NCBI RefSeq assembly: GCF_024102715.1
Contig: NZ_JAGFJM010000099.1
Coordinates: forward strand, 1 to 37,094
From: Nitrosomonas communis
GTDB taxonomy: Bacteria > Pseudomonadota > Gammaproteobacteria > Burkholderiales > Nitrosomonadaceae
Direction of reading: 5' to 3'
Length of the DNA: 37,094 bases
The translations under genes were made by a program, and so were the position numbers. Of the stretch, positions 1-5,740 are shown piece by piece; position 1 is the first letter of the stretch; the number at the start of each line of letters is the position of its first letter. The notes below the pieces were generated by a model, which saw only the letters and a list, made by a program, of their open reading frames with translations, made no database searches and had not been told where the DNA came from.

Positions 1-768
1 CTGTTCGTAAGAAGGAAGGACTTACCATTGCGCAGGCGGCAGCGCATTTTTGCGTGGGAATTGCCAGCGTGACGCGCTGGGTGAAGAATCCCAATCCCAA
101 GCAGACCCGTAACAAACCGGCGACGAAGATCGACATGATGGCGTTGGCCCGTGATGTGCAGGCGTTTCGACCAGGTGTAAGCGAAAAAGGTATCGGCCAC
201 GCGCTGCGGCGTATGAACATCAGCTATAAAAAAAACACTGCAGCATCCCAAAGCGGACGAAGACAGACGGCATACCTTCCAGGAGACGATTAAGGCGTAT
301 AAGGCTCAAAACCGCGCCATCGTCTATATTGATGAGAGTGGTTTTGCTCACGATATGCCACGAACACATGGGTATGCGCCCATTGGCAAGCGGTGTCACG
401 GTGTGTGTAATTGGCATGCCAGAGGCCGCGTCAATGTGATCGGCGCGTTGATTGGCAAATGTCTTCTGACGGTGGGATTGTTCAAAAGCAATATTGATGC
501 AGATACTTTTTTCGGCTGGACGGTACACGATTTGTTGCCAAAACTCCCGCCAGCATCAGTTGTGGTTATGGATAACGCGACCTTCCACAAAAGACAGGAT
601 ATTCAAAATGCAATCACACAGGCCGGACATACGCTTGAATATCTGCCAGCATATTCACCAGACCTTAACCCCATTGAGCACAAATGGGCACAAGCCAAAG
701 CAATCAGAAAACAACAAAACCAAACCGTTTAGCAACTCTTTAAAATTGAATCATTTTATGTGACGTAG
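1..768 (+). pseudogene. IS630-family transposase, frameshifted, 5'-truncated by window edge
   Basis: The frame is open from the window edge (about nt 3), encoding an N-terminal helix-turn-helix (TIAQAAAHF...SVTRWVK), and runs to a stop near 293. The catalytic half continues in another frame. The switch falls at a run of eight A at 228-235: seven A would give the expected continuous ISYKKTLQHPKADE. The second part shows a DDE pattern: D in YIDESG, D in VVMDNATFH, E in NPIEHKWA. A TAG at 730-732 looks premature, because the same frame continues (QLFKIESFYVT) to a TAG at 766-768. Some IS630 elements express a fused protein by frameshifting at A runs, so the A8 tract could be functional; the additional in-frame stop favours decay. 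The gene is opposite in orientation to the host element, consistent with later insertion. Confidence 0.85.
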
Positions 769-776
769 GCTATAGT

Positions 777-897
777 GGGGACACTGGGGACATTGGGGAC
801 AGGTTCTTGAAACCCTTTATCCATGCGGATTTCCATCTTCTCATTTTGTCCTCAATCAGTTTTTTGGGACTGGGGACAAATCGCAGAATTGGGGACA
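777..897 (+). repeat. GGGGACA repeat array (5 copies, plus orientation)
   Basis: Copies of GGGGACA lie at 777-783, 786-792, 795-801, 872-878 and 891-897. The first three have an exact 9-nt period. The stretch 733-940 between the transposase and the helicase is otherwise nearly gene-free. An inverted counterpart lies inside the helicase gene at 2656-2767. P4 alpha protein acts on short iterons at two sites (ori and crr), so element-borne replication iterons are one reading. Low-complexity expansion is the other. Confidence 0.6.
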
Positions 898-944
898 AAG
901 TCTTTTTTGAGAACTTCACGAACGAACCAGTCTTGAGTAATCAT
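852..944 (-). CDS. small ORF (30 aa) coupled to the helicase gene
   Basis: An ATG at 944 overlaps the stop of the helicase gene in an ATGA arrangement, the same coupling seen between the two upstream genes of this operon. It encodes 30 residues beginning MITQDWFVREVLKK and ends at 852. The product matches no family I recognise. It may be the start of a longer gene cut short by mutation or by the nearby IS630 insertion, because GGGGACA repeats and the transposase follow immediately. Evidence is only the start-stop overlap and reading frame. Confidence 0.3.
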   Translation of the reverse strand: MITQDWFVREVLKKDFVPNSAICPQSQKTD

Positions 945-2866
945 AGGTCGCCACCCTCAATAGCGCGGCTGTTTATGATGTAAGCCCATACTGTTTTATT
1001 TAAGGCCGCTATCCTTGGCTTCTGTTGTGTGCGATCATTCCCAGGGGTTAGCCATCCCTTGTTGGTGAGCGTTGCAATTGCGTACTTCAGTTCAAATCCT
1101 TTGCAAAGCTCACCCTTGAACGCTTGTGATTCAACAAGATATTGAGTCTCACCATCTTCGGTTCTGGTAAATCCTGAACAGCTATGAACCTTAGCCAGCT
1201 CATCAGGGGTAGCATCGTGAGCGGGAAACCGACTGCCACCATATGTTTGCAGGTAGGCCGATACCTGATCCAGCAATGCCTTGTCATCGTGTCCGACACC
1301 ACCGCCTGATTGCGCTAGCCAATCACTGAAGCATCGATGTGTCGCAGATAACGCTGAACCCTTTTTCCATCCGGTAACGCCGTACTTTGTCGCCAACTCG
1401 CCAGCATAAGCCACTAGCGCGAACCGCTCGGCAACCCTGCCAACTTCTGGCGGATGATTAGCGGGCAGATTGAAGCTGTTAACGATAGCCCTTATCGCCT
1501 CTTTAACGCCAGGCGCAAGCGCCAAATAGTCACCGGTCAGTTTTTCAAGAAACGCTACGCCAGCCGTCCCGTAATATTTACGTGATGCCTCCTTCATCTT
1601 CCCCGAAAACTCTTTACCGTCCGTGCACCCGTGAAGTTCTTCAATCGTGTACCAACCTGAACCGGTATCACAAGGAATGCTGGGCAACCTCACCGCTTGC
1701 CCTCCCTTGGCTTTTTTCCCCGTACTTTCAATATGCTGCGTCAAGTCAATCTCGCCTGAAGATAGCAATAGAGTTTTCCAGGTGGTCAATGGCCTTGCGT
1801 AAGCCTCCTTGCTCATCCGCTGTTTACCTTGACCGTTCGCAATCAAATATGCGGCTTGCCCTGCTTCCCTTGGGTCGATTTGTCCAAGATCATCAAGAAT
1901 CAGAATGTTGTGATTTCTCGCAAGGCAAAGCGCCTCCAGTCCATTTGTCGTAGTGCGCCACTTTTTGGCGAATGAGTCAGGATGTCCCCACACACTTGCG
2001 GCAGGATCAATCAAGGTGCTGGTCTTGCCTTTAGATGTTTGCCCCGTAAATTGAAATCCGCCGCCAGACTCACCCGCAAGTTCAACCAGCACGCCAGCAA
2101 ATGAACAGCTTATAGAGAATGTCATTCGGCTATTTTCAGCAGCCATTGATGCAATGTTGGCTTTCCATTCGTCCAGCGTGCCTTTTTCTGAAAAATCAGC
2201 CGATGCCGCACCTTGATAGACAATCATGTCATCGCCGCTTTTGTTGCCGATCACGCGCGAATTGTGAACATATCTGCCGCTACTCCATCCTACCCGATCA
2301 ATGCATCGCGCTCTCTTGTCTGCTTTATGAGTCAACACGTAATCGCACAGCAGCTTTCTTGCTTTCGAGTTGGTGCTGATAATCAATCCCCCACTCGCAA
2401 GCATCTTTCTAAACTCGCTCTGATCTGTCGATTGCAACAATTCAGCAGGACATGCCCACGTATGCTCGTGATTGTCGTTGTCACGCCATGACAAGAGCCG
2501 TCCCCAATTACTTTGGCTGTAGTCTCTCGTTTCGGCAAGCACCTTTAGCGGGGCACACAGCCACGTATAAGCCGGGTCTCCATCTTCGTTTTCTTCGGTG
2601 AAATACACTCCATTTCGACGGCCTTTTTGGTACTCAATCACCTCGAAATTGGATTTGTCCCCACTTGTCTCCACCTCATTTTTTTCATTTGGAGACAAAT
2701 CAGAATCGTCGAAACCCGCATGAATGCTTGATTCTTCGTTTTTGTCCCCATTGTCCCCAGTGTCCCCATCAAAATTAACATGGTCTGCGTTTTCTTCAGG
2801 CAGATAATGAAGAACATCATTGTCATCGTAATAAGCTTGTTCCACCATTTGCTTTAAGCTGGTCAT
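941..2866 (-). CDS. DUF927-family helicase/replication protein
   Basis: This 641-residue protein is a probable replicative helicase of an integrative element. Residues 1-80 are acidic and low-complexity. Residues about 85-500 resemble the DUF927 module: Walker A GQTSKGKTS at 275-283 (K281, T282) and Walker B ILILDDLG with D325/D326. The C-terminal 150 residues are likely a DNA-binding or regulatory region. In phage P4 the primase and helicase are one protein (alpha); here they appear split, the zinc-finger part being the gene immediately upstream with an ATGA overlap, so the two are probably made and used together. A GGAGGGG ribosome-binding site precedes the ATG. The acidic segment is encoded partly by GGGGACA repeats (reading GDTGDNGD). 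DUF927 assignment comes from motif and overall resemblance; helicase activity is inferred. Confidence 0.8.
   Translation of the reverse strand: MTSLKQMVEQAYYDDNDVLHYLPEENADHVNFDGDTGDNGDKNEESSIHAGFDDSDLSPNEKNEVETSGDKSNFEVIEYQKGRRNGVYFTEENEDGDPAYTWLCAPLKVLAETRDYSQSNWGRLLSWRDNDNHEHTWACPAELLQSTDQSEFRKMLASGGLIISTNSKARKLLCDYVLTHKADKRARCIDRVGWSSGRYVHNSRVIGNKSGDDMIVYQGAASADFSEKGTLDEWKANIASMAAENSRMTFSISCSFAGVLVELAGESGGGFQFTGQTSKGKTSTLIDPAASVWGHPDSFAKKWRTTTNGLEALCLARNHNILILDDLGQIDPREAGQAAYLIANGQGKQRMSKEAYARPLTTWKTLLLSSGEIDLTQHIESTGKKAKGGQAVRLPSIPCDTGSGWYTIEELHGCTDGKEFSGKMKEASRKYYGTAGVAFLEKLTGDYLALAPGVKEAIRAIVNSFNLPANHPPEVGRVAERFALVAYAGELATKYGVTGWKKGSALSATHRCFSDWLAQSGGGVGHDDKALLDQVSAYLQTYGGSRFPAHDATPDELAKVHSCSGFTRTEDGETQYLVESQAFKGELCKGFELKYAIATLTNKGWLTPGNDRTQQKPRIAALNKTVWAYIINSRAIEGGDL
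2656..2767 (-). repeat. GGGGACA repeat array inside helicase gene (minus orientation)
   Basis: The complement TGTCCCC occurs at 2656-2662, 2743-2749, 2752-2758 and 2761-2767. The last three have the same 9-nt period as the array at 777-801. Read on the minus strand, the triplet is almost the same sequence as the plus-strand triplet about 2 kb away, so the two form a long imperfect inverted pair around most of the helicase gene. Confidence 0.6.
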
Positions 2867-3327
2867 TTTCGCCCCTCCAAATATTGCAACGCCTCATTAA
2901 TGCGCTTGCAAACGTCAGTCAGATAATCCACGTCTGACTGACAAGGCTTTTTACCATTAAGAAGAAAGTCATTAATGGCGATCAAAACAACCAGCAAATC
3001 CTTTTCGAGGGCGTGCAGCAGCTGCCAAGCGCTAAATCCGCTGCGCTGTTGTTTTTCATAACGTGGGTTGTCAGCAAGAGGGAATAGCGCTGACGGATCA
3101 ATACCGAGCGCATTAACAATATCAAGGCCTTTTGCGCCGCAGGCATGACAATACATGACGACAACGCCATCAGGTTTTACAGTTACCGTCATTGACGGAT
3201 TTTTATCGTCGTGAACTGGACAGCAAGCAAGATATCGACCTTCACCGACTCGCTTAACTTTCTGTAGATGTGGTAAAATATCGACTCTGTTTTGTTTCAA
3301 AGTCGTTGTTTTTAAAGGAGCGTTCAT
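2863..3327 (-). CDS. CHC2 zinc-finger primase-like protein
   Basis: The 154-residue protein has a DnaG-type N-terminal zinc-binding domain. After a short helix (VDILPHLQKVKRVGEGRYLACC), it shows CPVH followed about 25 residues later by CHAC, the CHC2 ligand pattern, with the usual HDDKNPSMTV loop between. No TOPRIM catalytic core is present, so the protein alone is probably not a full primase. It likely supplies template recognition to the DUF927 partner encoded directly downstream (4-nt ATGA overlap). The ATG at 3327 has an AAGGAG Shine-Dalgarno, but that site lies inside a hairpin (3314-3341). It starts 15 nt after the AlpA-like gene stop, so the two are co-transcribed. Confidence 0.8.
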   Translation of the reverse strand: MNAPLKTTTLKQNRVDILPHLQKVKRVGEGRYLACCPVHDDKNPSMTVTVKPDGVVVMYCHACGAKGLDIVNALGIDPSALFPLADNPRYEKQQRSGFSAWQLLHALEKDLLVVLIAINDFLLNGKKPCQSDVDYLTDVCKRINEALQYLEGRK

Positions 3328-3341
3328 GTCGGCGCTCCTTT
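3314..3341 (-). promoter_or_regulatory. hairpin sequestering the primase ribosome-binding site
   Basis: Minus-strand arms AAAGGAGCG (3341-3333) and CGCTCCTTT (3322-3314) pair perfectly over 9 bp. The 10-nt loop contains the ATG of the CHC2 gene. The 5' arm holds the Shine-Dalgarno, so the fold would hide it unless ribosomes finishing the AlpA-like gene (stop at 3343-3345) open the structure. On the plus strand the same palindrome is followed by a T run and could act as a terminator for opposing transcripts. Confidence 0.55.
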
Positions 3342-3342
3342 T

Positions 3343-3582
3343 TTATTGGCCACTGCGGCTTTTCTTGATCTGAGCCGCCAGCCATTCGTCTATCTCGTGC
3401 TCAACCCATCCCACCGCTTTAAGTCCCACTCTAATAGGCTTGGGAAAAGTCGGGTCATACTCATGTGGCCGCTTCGGATTGAGTTTCATCTTTCCGTAGA
3501 TCGTTGAACGCGAAAGTCCAAGACGAGCCTCTACTTGTTTGCGTCGAAGAATTGCTAATGATTTTTTGATTTGCGCTGCCAT
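3343..3582 (-). CDS. AlpA-family (MerR-like winged helix) regulator
   Basis: The 79-residue product begins MAAQIKKSLAILRRKQVEARL. It has the AlpA pattern: a helix-turn-helix (RRKQVEARLGLSRSTIYGKM), a FPKPIRVGLKAVGW segment and a terminal VEHEIDEWLAAQIKK helix. AlpA proteins, first found in cryptic prophage CP4-57, are positive regulators of excision or integrase expression in P4-like elements. The ATG at 3582 is chosen because AAGGAT lies 7 nt upstream; an in-frame ATG at 3663 would add 27 residues unlike the family and overlaps another small ORF. It sits between the leader region and the replication genes, consistent with control of the element. Family call is strong; its target here is inferred. 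Confidence 0.85.
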   Translation of the reverse strand: MAAQIKKSLAILRRKQVEARLGLSRSTIYGKMKLNPKRPHEYDPTFPKPIRVGLKAVGWVEHEIDEWLAAQIKKSRSGQ

Positions 3583-3601
3583 GTTTAATCCTTTTTTGTA
3601 T

Positions 3602-3775
3602 TCACCGGAATATACCGGCGTGAACAGGATTATTAAGCACGGAAATAGGCCGTTTTGCGCCATTTTCCGTGTTTTGAACCACTAAAACCACCCTGCCTTC
3701 ATTTGAGTCGATGACAAGATCAGAATGACGCATGGAGATAAGTTCACGCGAATGCGTGTATTGAATTTTGTTCAT
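3602..3775 (-). CDS. small leader protein, 57 aa, unknown function
   Basis: ATG at 3775 with GGAG 8 nt upstream opens a 57-codon frame (MNKIQYTHSRELISMRH...) ending at TGA 3602-3604, 19 nt before the AlpA-like start. It fills the space between the immunity RNA and the AlpA gene, where P4-like elements often carry short ORFs. No signal peptide, membrane segment or known motif is visible. An inverted repeat (CACGGAAA at 3638-3645 with TTTCCGTG at 3664-3671) lies within it and could be a regulatory hairpin. Support is the ribosome-binding site, spacing and operon fit; function is unknown. Confidence 0.5.
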   Translation of the reverse strand: MNKIQYTHSRELISMRHSDLVIDSNEGRVVLVVQNTENGAKRPISVLNNPVHAGIFR

Positions 3776-3983
3776 GATGTGTGCTCCGGTTCGTTTTATG
3801 AACCGCCATCACTCTTTGCGAGAAGTGGTGGCAGACCGAAACAGGGTCGCAAATCCGGTGGAGCACCGGCAAACCTTTCGGTTTCCCTGTCCAGCCTGCC
3901 ATAAGAGGAACAACAGGCGAAATAATAGTCGTATTAAGTTTGCGACCATTTGCCGCTCCAATCAGGTTTGCGATCCTGACCAC
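3744..3983 (-). CDS. Ash-like leader ORF overlapping the immunity RNA
   Basis: A 79-codon frame starts at GTG 3983 (GGAG upstream) and spans the CI/C4-like RNA. The core, MAGWTGKPKGLPVL followed by CDPVSVCHH, resembles the recurrent Ash-type leader peptides of P4-like islands, where a similar G-Q/K-PKG-x-P stretch is simply the immunity RNA read as protein. It overlaps the 57-aa ORF out of frame. It may be translated, but its conservation may reflect RNA pairing rather than protein function, so I rank the RNA as the primary feature. Confidence 0.4.
   Translation of the reverse strand: MVRIANLIGAANGRKLNTTIISPVVPLMAGWTGKPKGLPVLHRICDPVSVCHHFSQRVMAVHKTNRSTHHEQNSIHAFA
3815..3821 (-). promoter_or_regulatory. 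seqC-like target downstream of the immunity RNA
   Basis: Minus-strand TCGCAAA lies 8 nt after the closing stem of the immunity RNA, the position of seqC in the P4 arrangement. It is complementary to the exposed TTTGCGA. Confidence 0.5.
3829..3901 (-). ncRNA. P4 CI / P1 C4-like antisense immunity RNA
   Basis: On the minus strand, TGGCAG (3901-3896) pairs with CTGCCA (3834-3829), and ACAGGG (3890-3885) with CCCTGT (3846-3841). Inside are two perfect hairpins, AAACC-GAAA-GGTTT (3884-3871) and CCGGTG-CTC-CACCGG (3869-3855). Between the second hairpin and the closing stem lies a single-stranded ATTTGCGA. This is the cloverleaf-like shape of C4-type RNAs. The TTTGCGA segment (3853-3847) is complementary to TCGCAAA copies upstream (3973-3967, 3945-3939) and downstream (3821-3815), matching the seqB to seqA/seqC scheme of P4, where pairing causes premature termination of the replication transcript. 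All pairings were read directly; the immunity role is from the family. Confidence 0.75.
3939..3945 (-). promoter_or_regulatory. seqA-like target, second copy
   Basis: Minus-strand GGTCGCAAA (3947-3939) is complementary over 9 nt to TTTGCGACC in the immunity RNA (3853-3845). It is the longest of the three flanking complements and lies upstream of the RNA on the same transcript. Confidence 0.55.
3967..3973 (-). promoter_or_regulatory. seqA-like target, first copy (TCGCAAA)
   Basis: Minus-strand TCGCAAA within GATCGCAAAC is complementary to the exposed TTTGCGA of the immunity RNA. It also forms the loop of a small hairpin (TCAGG-ATCGCAAA-CCTGA), which would present it for pairing. Confidence 0.5.
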
Positions 3984-4004
3984 GTTTATCTCCGTGGCAA
4001 AGAA

Positions 4005-4034
4005 AGGATAAGTCTAGCGCGATTACAATGTCAA
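4005..4034 (-). promoter_or_regulatory. leader promoter (PLE-like) of the element's replication operon
   Basis: On the minus strand a -35 TTGACA (4034-4029) and a -10 TATCCT (4010-4005) are separated by 18 bp. A transcript would start near 3998 and run through both seqA-like copies, the immunity RNA, the AlpA-like gene and the replication genes. It overlaps the last few bases after the integrase stop. Confidence 0.6.
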
Positions 4035-4041
4035 GGAATGG

Positions 4042-5355
4042 TCAGGAAGATTGAAATGCCTTGCCAAACCTGCCAATGATTACCTTGCGGCCTTCCTCAA
4101 TCTGGCTATCTACGAAGTCAGCCCACCATTGAAGCATTCCTCGCCGCTGATCAGCATACTGCGCTCGGTTATAAACACCTCGAATACCCTTGGTTTCGTG
4201 AGCCAAGCATTTCTCAATCCAGTCTGAATTGAAACCTGCTTCATGCAAGTGAGTTGATGCTGTTCGACGAAAATCATGGATTACAAAATCACGCACGTCG
4301 ATATCTAGCGCTCTCACCGCAACATTAAGGGTGCTGTGGGCTATAGGTTTGTTCAAGCTGCCCCGACTAGGGAATACCCACTCTGAACCGCTTGCTAAAC
4401 TCATTAATTCCTCAAACATTGCTAGCACCTGCCGGGACAATGGAACAAGGTGTGGCTTGTCTTTCTTCATGCGCTCACTGGGGATAGCCCACTCCGCTTT
4501 GCTAAAGTCTATTTCTTCCCACTTGGCTTCGATCAGCTCAGTTTTTCGCACCATGCACAAAATCAGCAAATGCAGCGCTAATTTGTGTGACCGATTTATG
4601 CTGGACTGGTAGATACCACGAAGCAGTTTCCCAATTTCAACTGATGTCAGAGCTACATCACGACTCTTGGCTTGAGCAATGAATTTCGCCTCAATCGCTG
4701 CTGCTGGGTTAAATTGAGTTTTCTCACGTGCAATGGCGTAGGCAAATAACCGCTTCAATACATTGCGGGTTTGCAGTGCCATTTGATCGGCTCCACGGTT
4801 CTTGATCTTGTCGGTAATTGCCAGAATGTCGGTTACGGTCACATCGGCTATTTGTTTCATGCCTATTGCTGGAATTACGTCTTTCTCCAGTACCCGTTTG
4901 ATGTTACGCGGATTACTGTTCGCCGGTTCCACGATTTCAGAATACCAGCGCCAAGCGAACGCCTCCACAGTGTCAACAGCCTTTCGAGCTTCTTGCTTAG
5001 CTTTAAGCTTTTCGTGGGTTTGAATACACCAGCTTTGAATGAAGCTTTGCGCCAGCTCCTTGACGGTAGGGGAGGCATCGTAAGGGATAGGGTCACCACG
5101 CTTCAAAGCCATGGGGGATAAACCACGTCCGGCCAGCGCCTTGCAATTCTCACGCCATGTTCGGGCCTCGGCAAGGGAGTAGGTCGGGTAGTCGCCTAAT
5201 GTGACTTTCTCTTGCTTCCCGACCAGCCGATAACGCATTCGCCAGATCTTCGTGCCGCTAGGTTGTACCTCGATATGTAGCCCGCCGCCGTCAGATTCAG
5301 AAAAAGTCTTATCTGCTGGTTTTAACATTCGCAGTTTCACATCCGATAAAGCCAT
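4042..5355 (-). CDS. P4-type tyrosine recombinase (integrase)
   Basis: This 437-residue protein catalyses site-specific integration and excision. Residues 1-90 match the DUF4102 arm-binding domain (SDGGGLHIEV, then TLGDYPTYSLAEAR), about 100-210 the core-binding domain, and 230-420 the catalytic domain. Catalytic residues visible: R270 (CMVRKTEL), a lysine near 297-300, H360 and R363 (HDFRR), H386 (LAHE), and nucleophile Y395 in VYNRAQY, followed by the typical RRGMLQWWAD tail. Length is normal for the family and nothing looks broken. AGGAT precedes the ATG. The start faces the mnmE 3' end, with repeated GGGAACA sites in between, fitting att-adjacent arm sites and possible self-repression. 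It is transcribed in the same direction as mnmE, so read-through from that operon could also express it. Confidence 0.92.
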   Translation of the reverse strand: MALSDVKLRMLKPADKTFSESDGGGLHIEVQPSGTKIWRMRYRLVGKQEKVTLGDYPTYSLAEARTWRENCKALAGRGLSPMALKRGDPIPYDASPTVKELAQSFIQSWCIQTHEKLKAKQEARKAVDTVEAFAWRWYSEIVEPANSNPRNIKRVLEKDVIPAIGMKQIADVTVTDILAITDKIKNRGADQMALQTRNVLKRLFAYAIAREKTQFNPAAAIEAKFIAQAKSRDVALTSVEIGKLLRGIYQSSINRSHKLALHLLILCMVRKTELIEAKWEEIDFSKAEWAIPSERMKKDKPHLVPLSRQVLAMFEELMSLASGSEWVFPSRGSLNKPIAHSTLNVAVRALDIDVRDFVIHDFRRTASTHLHEAGFNSDWIEKCLAHETKGIRGVYNRAQYADQRRGMLQWWADFVDSQIEEGRKVIIGRFGKAFQSS

Positions 5356-5369
5356 AATCCACCATCCTT

Positions 5370-5612
5370 TCAGGGAACAATTCTGATTATGTTCCCTAAG
5401 TAATTCTTATATTTGGGAACAAATAAATAATCAGGGAACAATTGTTTAAAGCTCCTATTTATAAGCCTTAAAACTTATTAAAACTGTCTATCCATTCTAC
5501 TCAACTTGATTTGTCGCAAGAAAAATAGTACCAATTTAGCTATCTTCTGGAAAAATGTTCCCTTAATAGGGAGCAGACAAATAATCAAATGGGAACAGAT
5601 CAGGGAACAATT
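5370..5612. repeat. GGGAACA repeats: candidate integrase arm-type sites
   Basis: The 367-nt interval between integrase and mnmE has no convincing gene but carries seven GGGAACA heptamers. Five are on the plus strand (5373, 5415, 5434, 5591, 5603) and two inverted (5390-5396, 5556-5562). Three of them sit in a perfect 13-nt repeat TCAGGGAACAATT (5370-5382, 5431-5443, 5600-5612). Two paired arrangements (5415/5434 and 5591/5603) flank a 130-nt central gap. This pattern fits arm-binding sites for the DUF4102 domain; binding is inferred. Confidence 0.6.
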
Positions 5613-5722
5613 TTAACCGGATTAGGCCGGAACAAACAAGACAATTACAGAATGGAAAGACGTTATTTAAAAGGTTTATCAGGTGGTTATGTTGAATATA
5701 CCGGAAGCGCCCGGAAGTTTAG

Positions 5723-5740
5723 TTATTTCCCAATACAAAA
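5723..5740 (-). other. attachment-site core in the mnmE 3' end
   Basis: The last 18 nt of mnmE on the minus strand read TTTTGTATTGGGAAATAA (CIGK plus stop). The equivalent last 18 bp of trmE/mnmE is the established chromosomal attachment site of Salmonella Genomic Island 1 and related islands, and this sequence is very similar. The integrase and arm-like repeats lie immediately beyond it. The second copy expected at the other end of the element was not found in the window. Confidence 0.6.

Larger units (their letters stand above)
1..5740 (-). mobile_element. P4-like integrated satellite / genomic island, right-hand part
   Basis: The stretch carries, in minus-strand order, a P4-type tyrosine integrase, a CI/C4-like immunity RNA leader, two small leader ORFs, an AlpA-like regulator, a CHC2 zinc-finger primase piece and a DUF927 helicase. 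This is the usual order of P4-like satellites and related islands. The right boundary is placed at the mnmE 3' end (5723-5740), next to the integrase and its candidate arm sites. The left boundary and second att copy were not found and probably lie outside the window, beyond the IS630 insertion. No capsid, packaging or conjugation genes are visible, so the element would depend on a helper or be a remnant. The identification rests on gene order, motifs and RNA structure, not on a database search. Confidence 0.75.

Noticed and set aside
3343-3663. Longer 106-residue version of the AlpA-like protein
   Set aside because: The first 27 residues are not AlpA-like, the upstream ribosome-binding site is poor, and a good AAGGAT site fits the ATG at 3582.
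3768-4079. Plus-strand 103-codon frame across the immunity RNA
   Set aside because: It is antisense to the leader promoter, RNA and integrase end, has no family resemblance and no clear ribosome-binding site.
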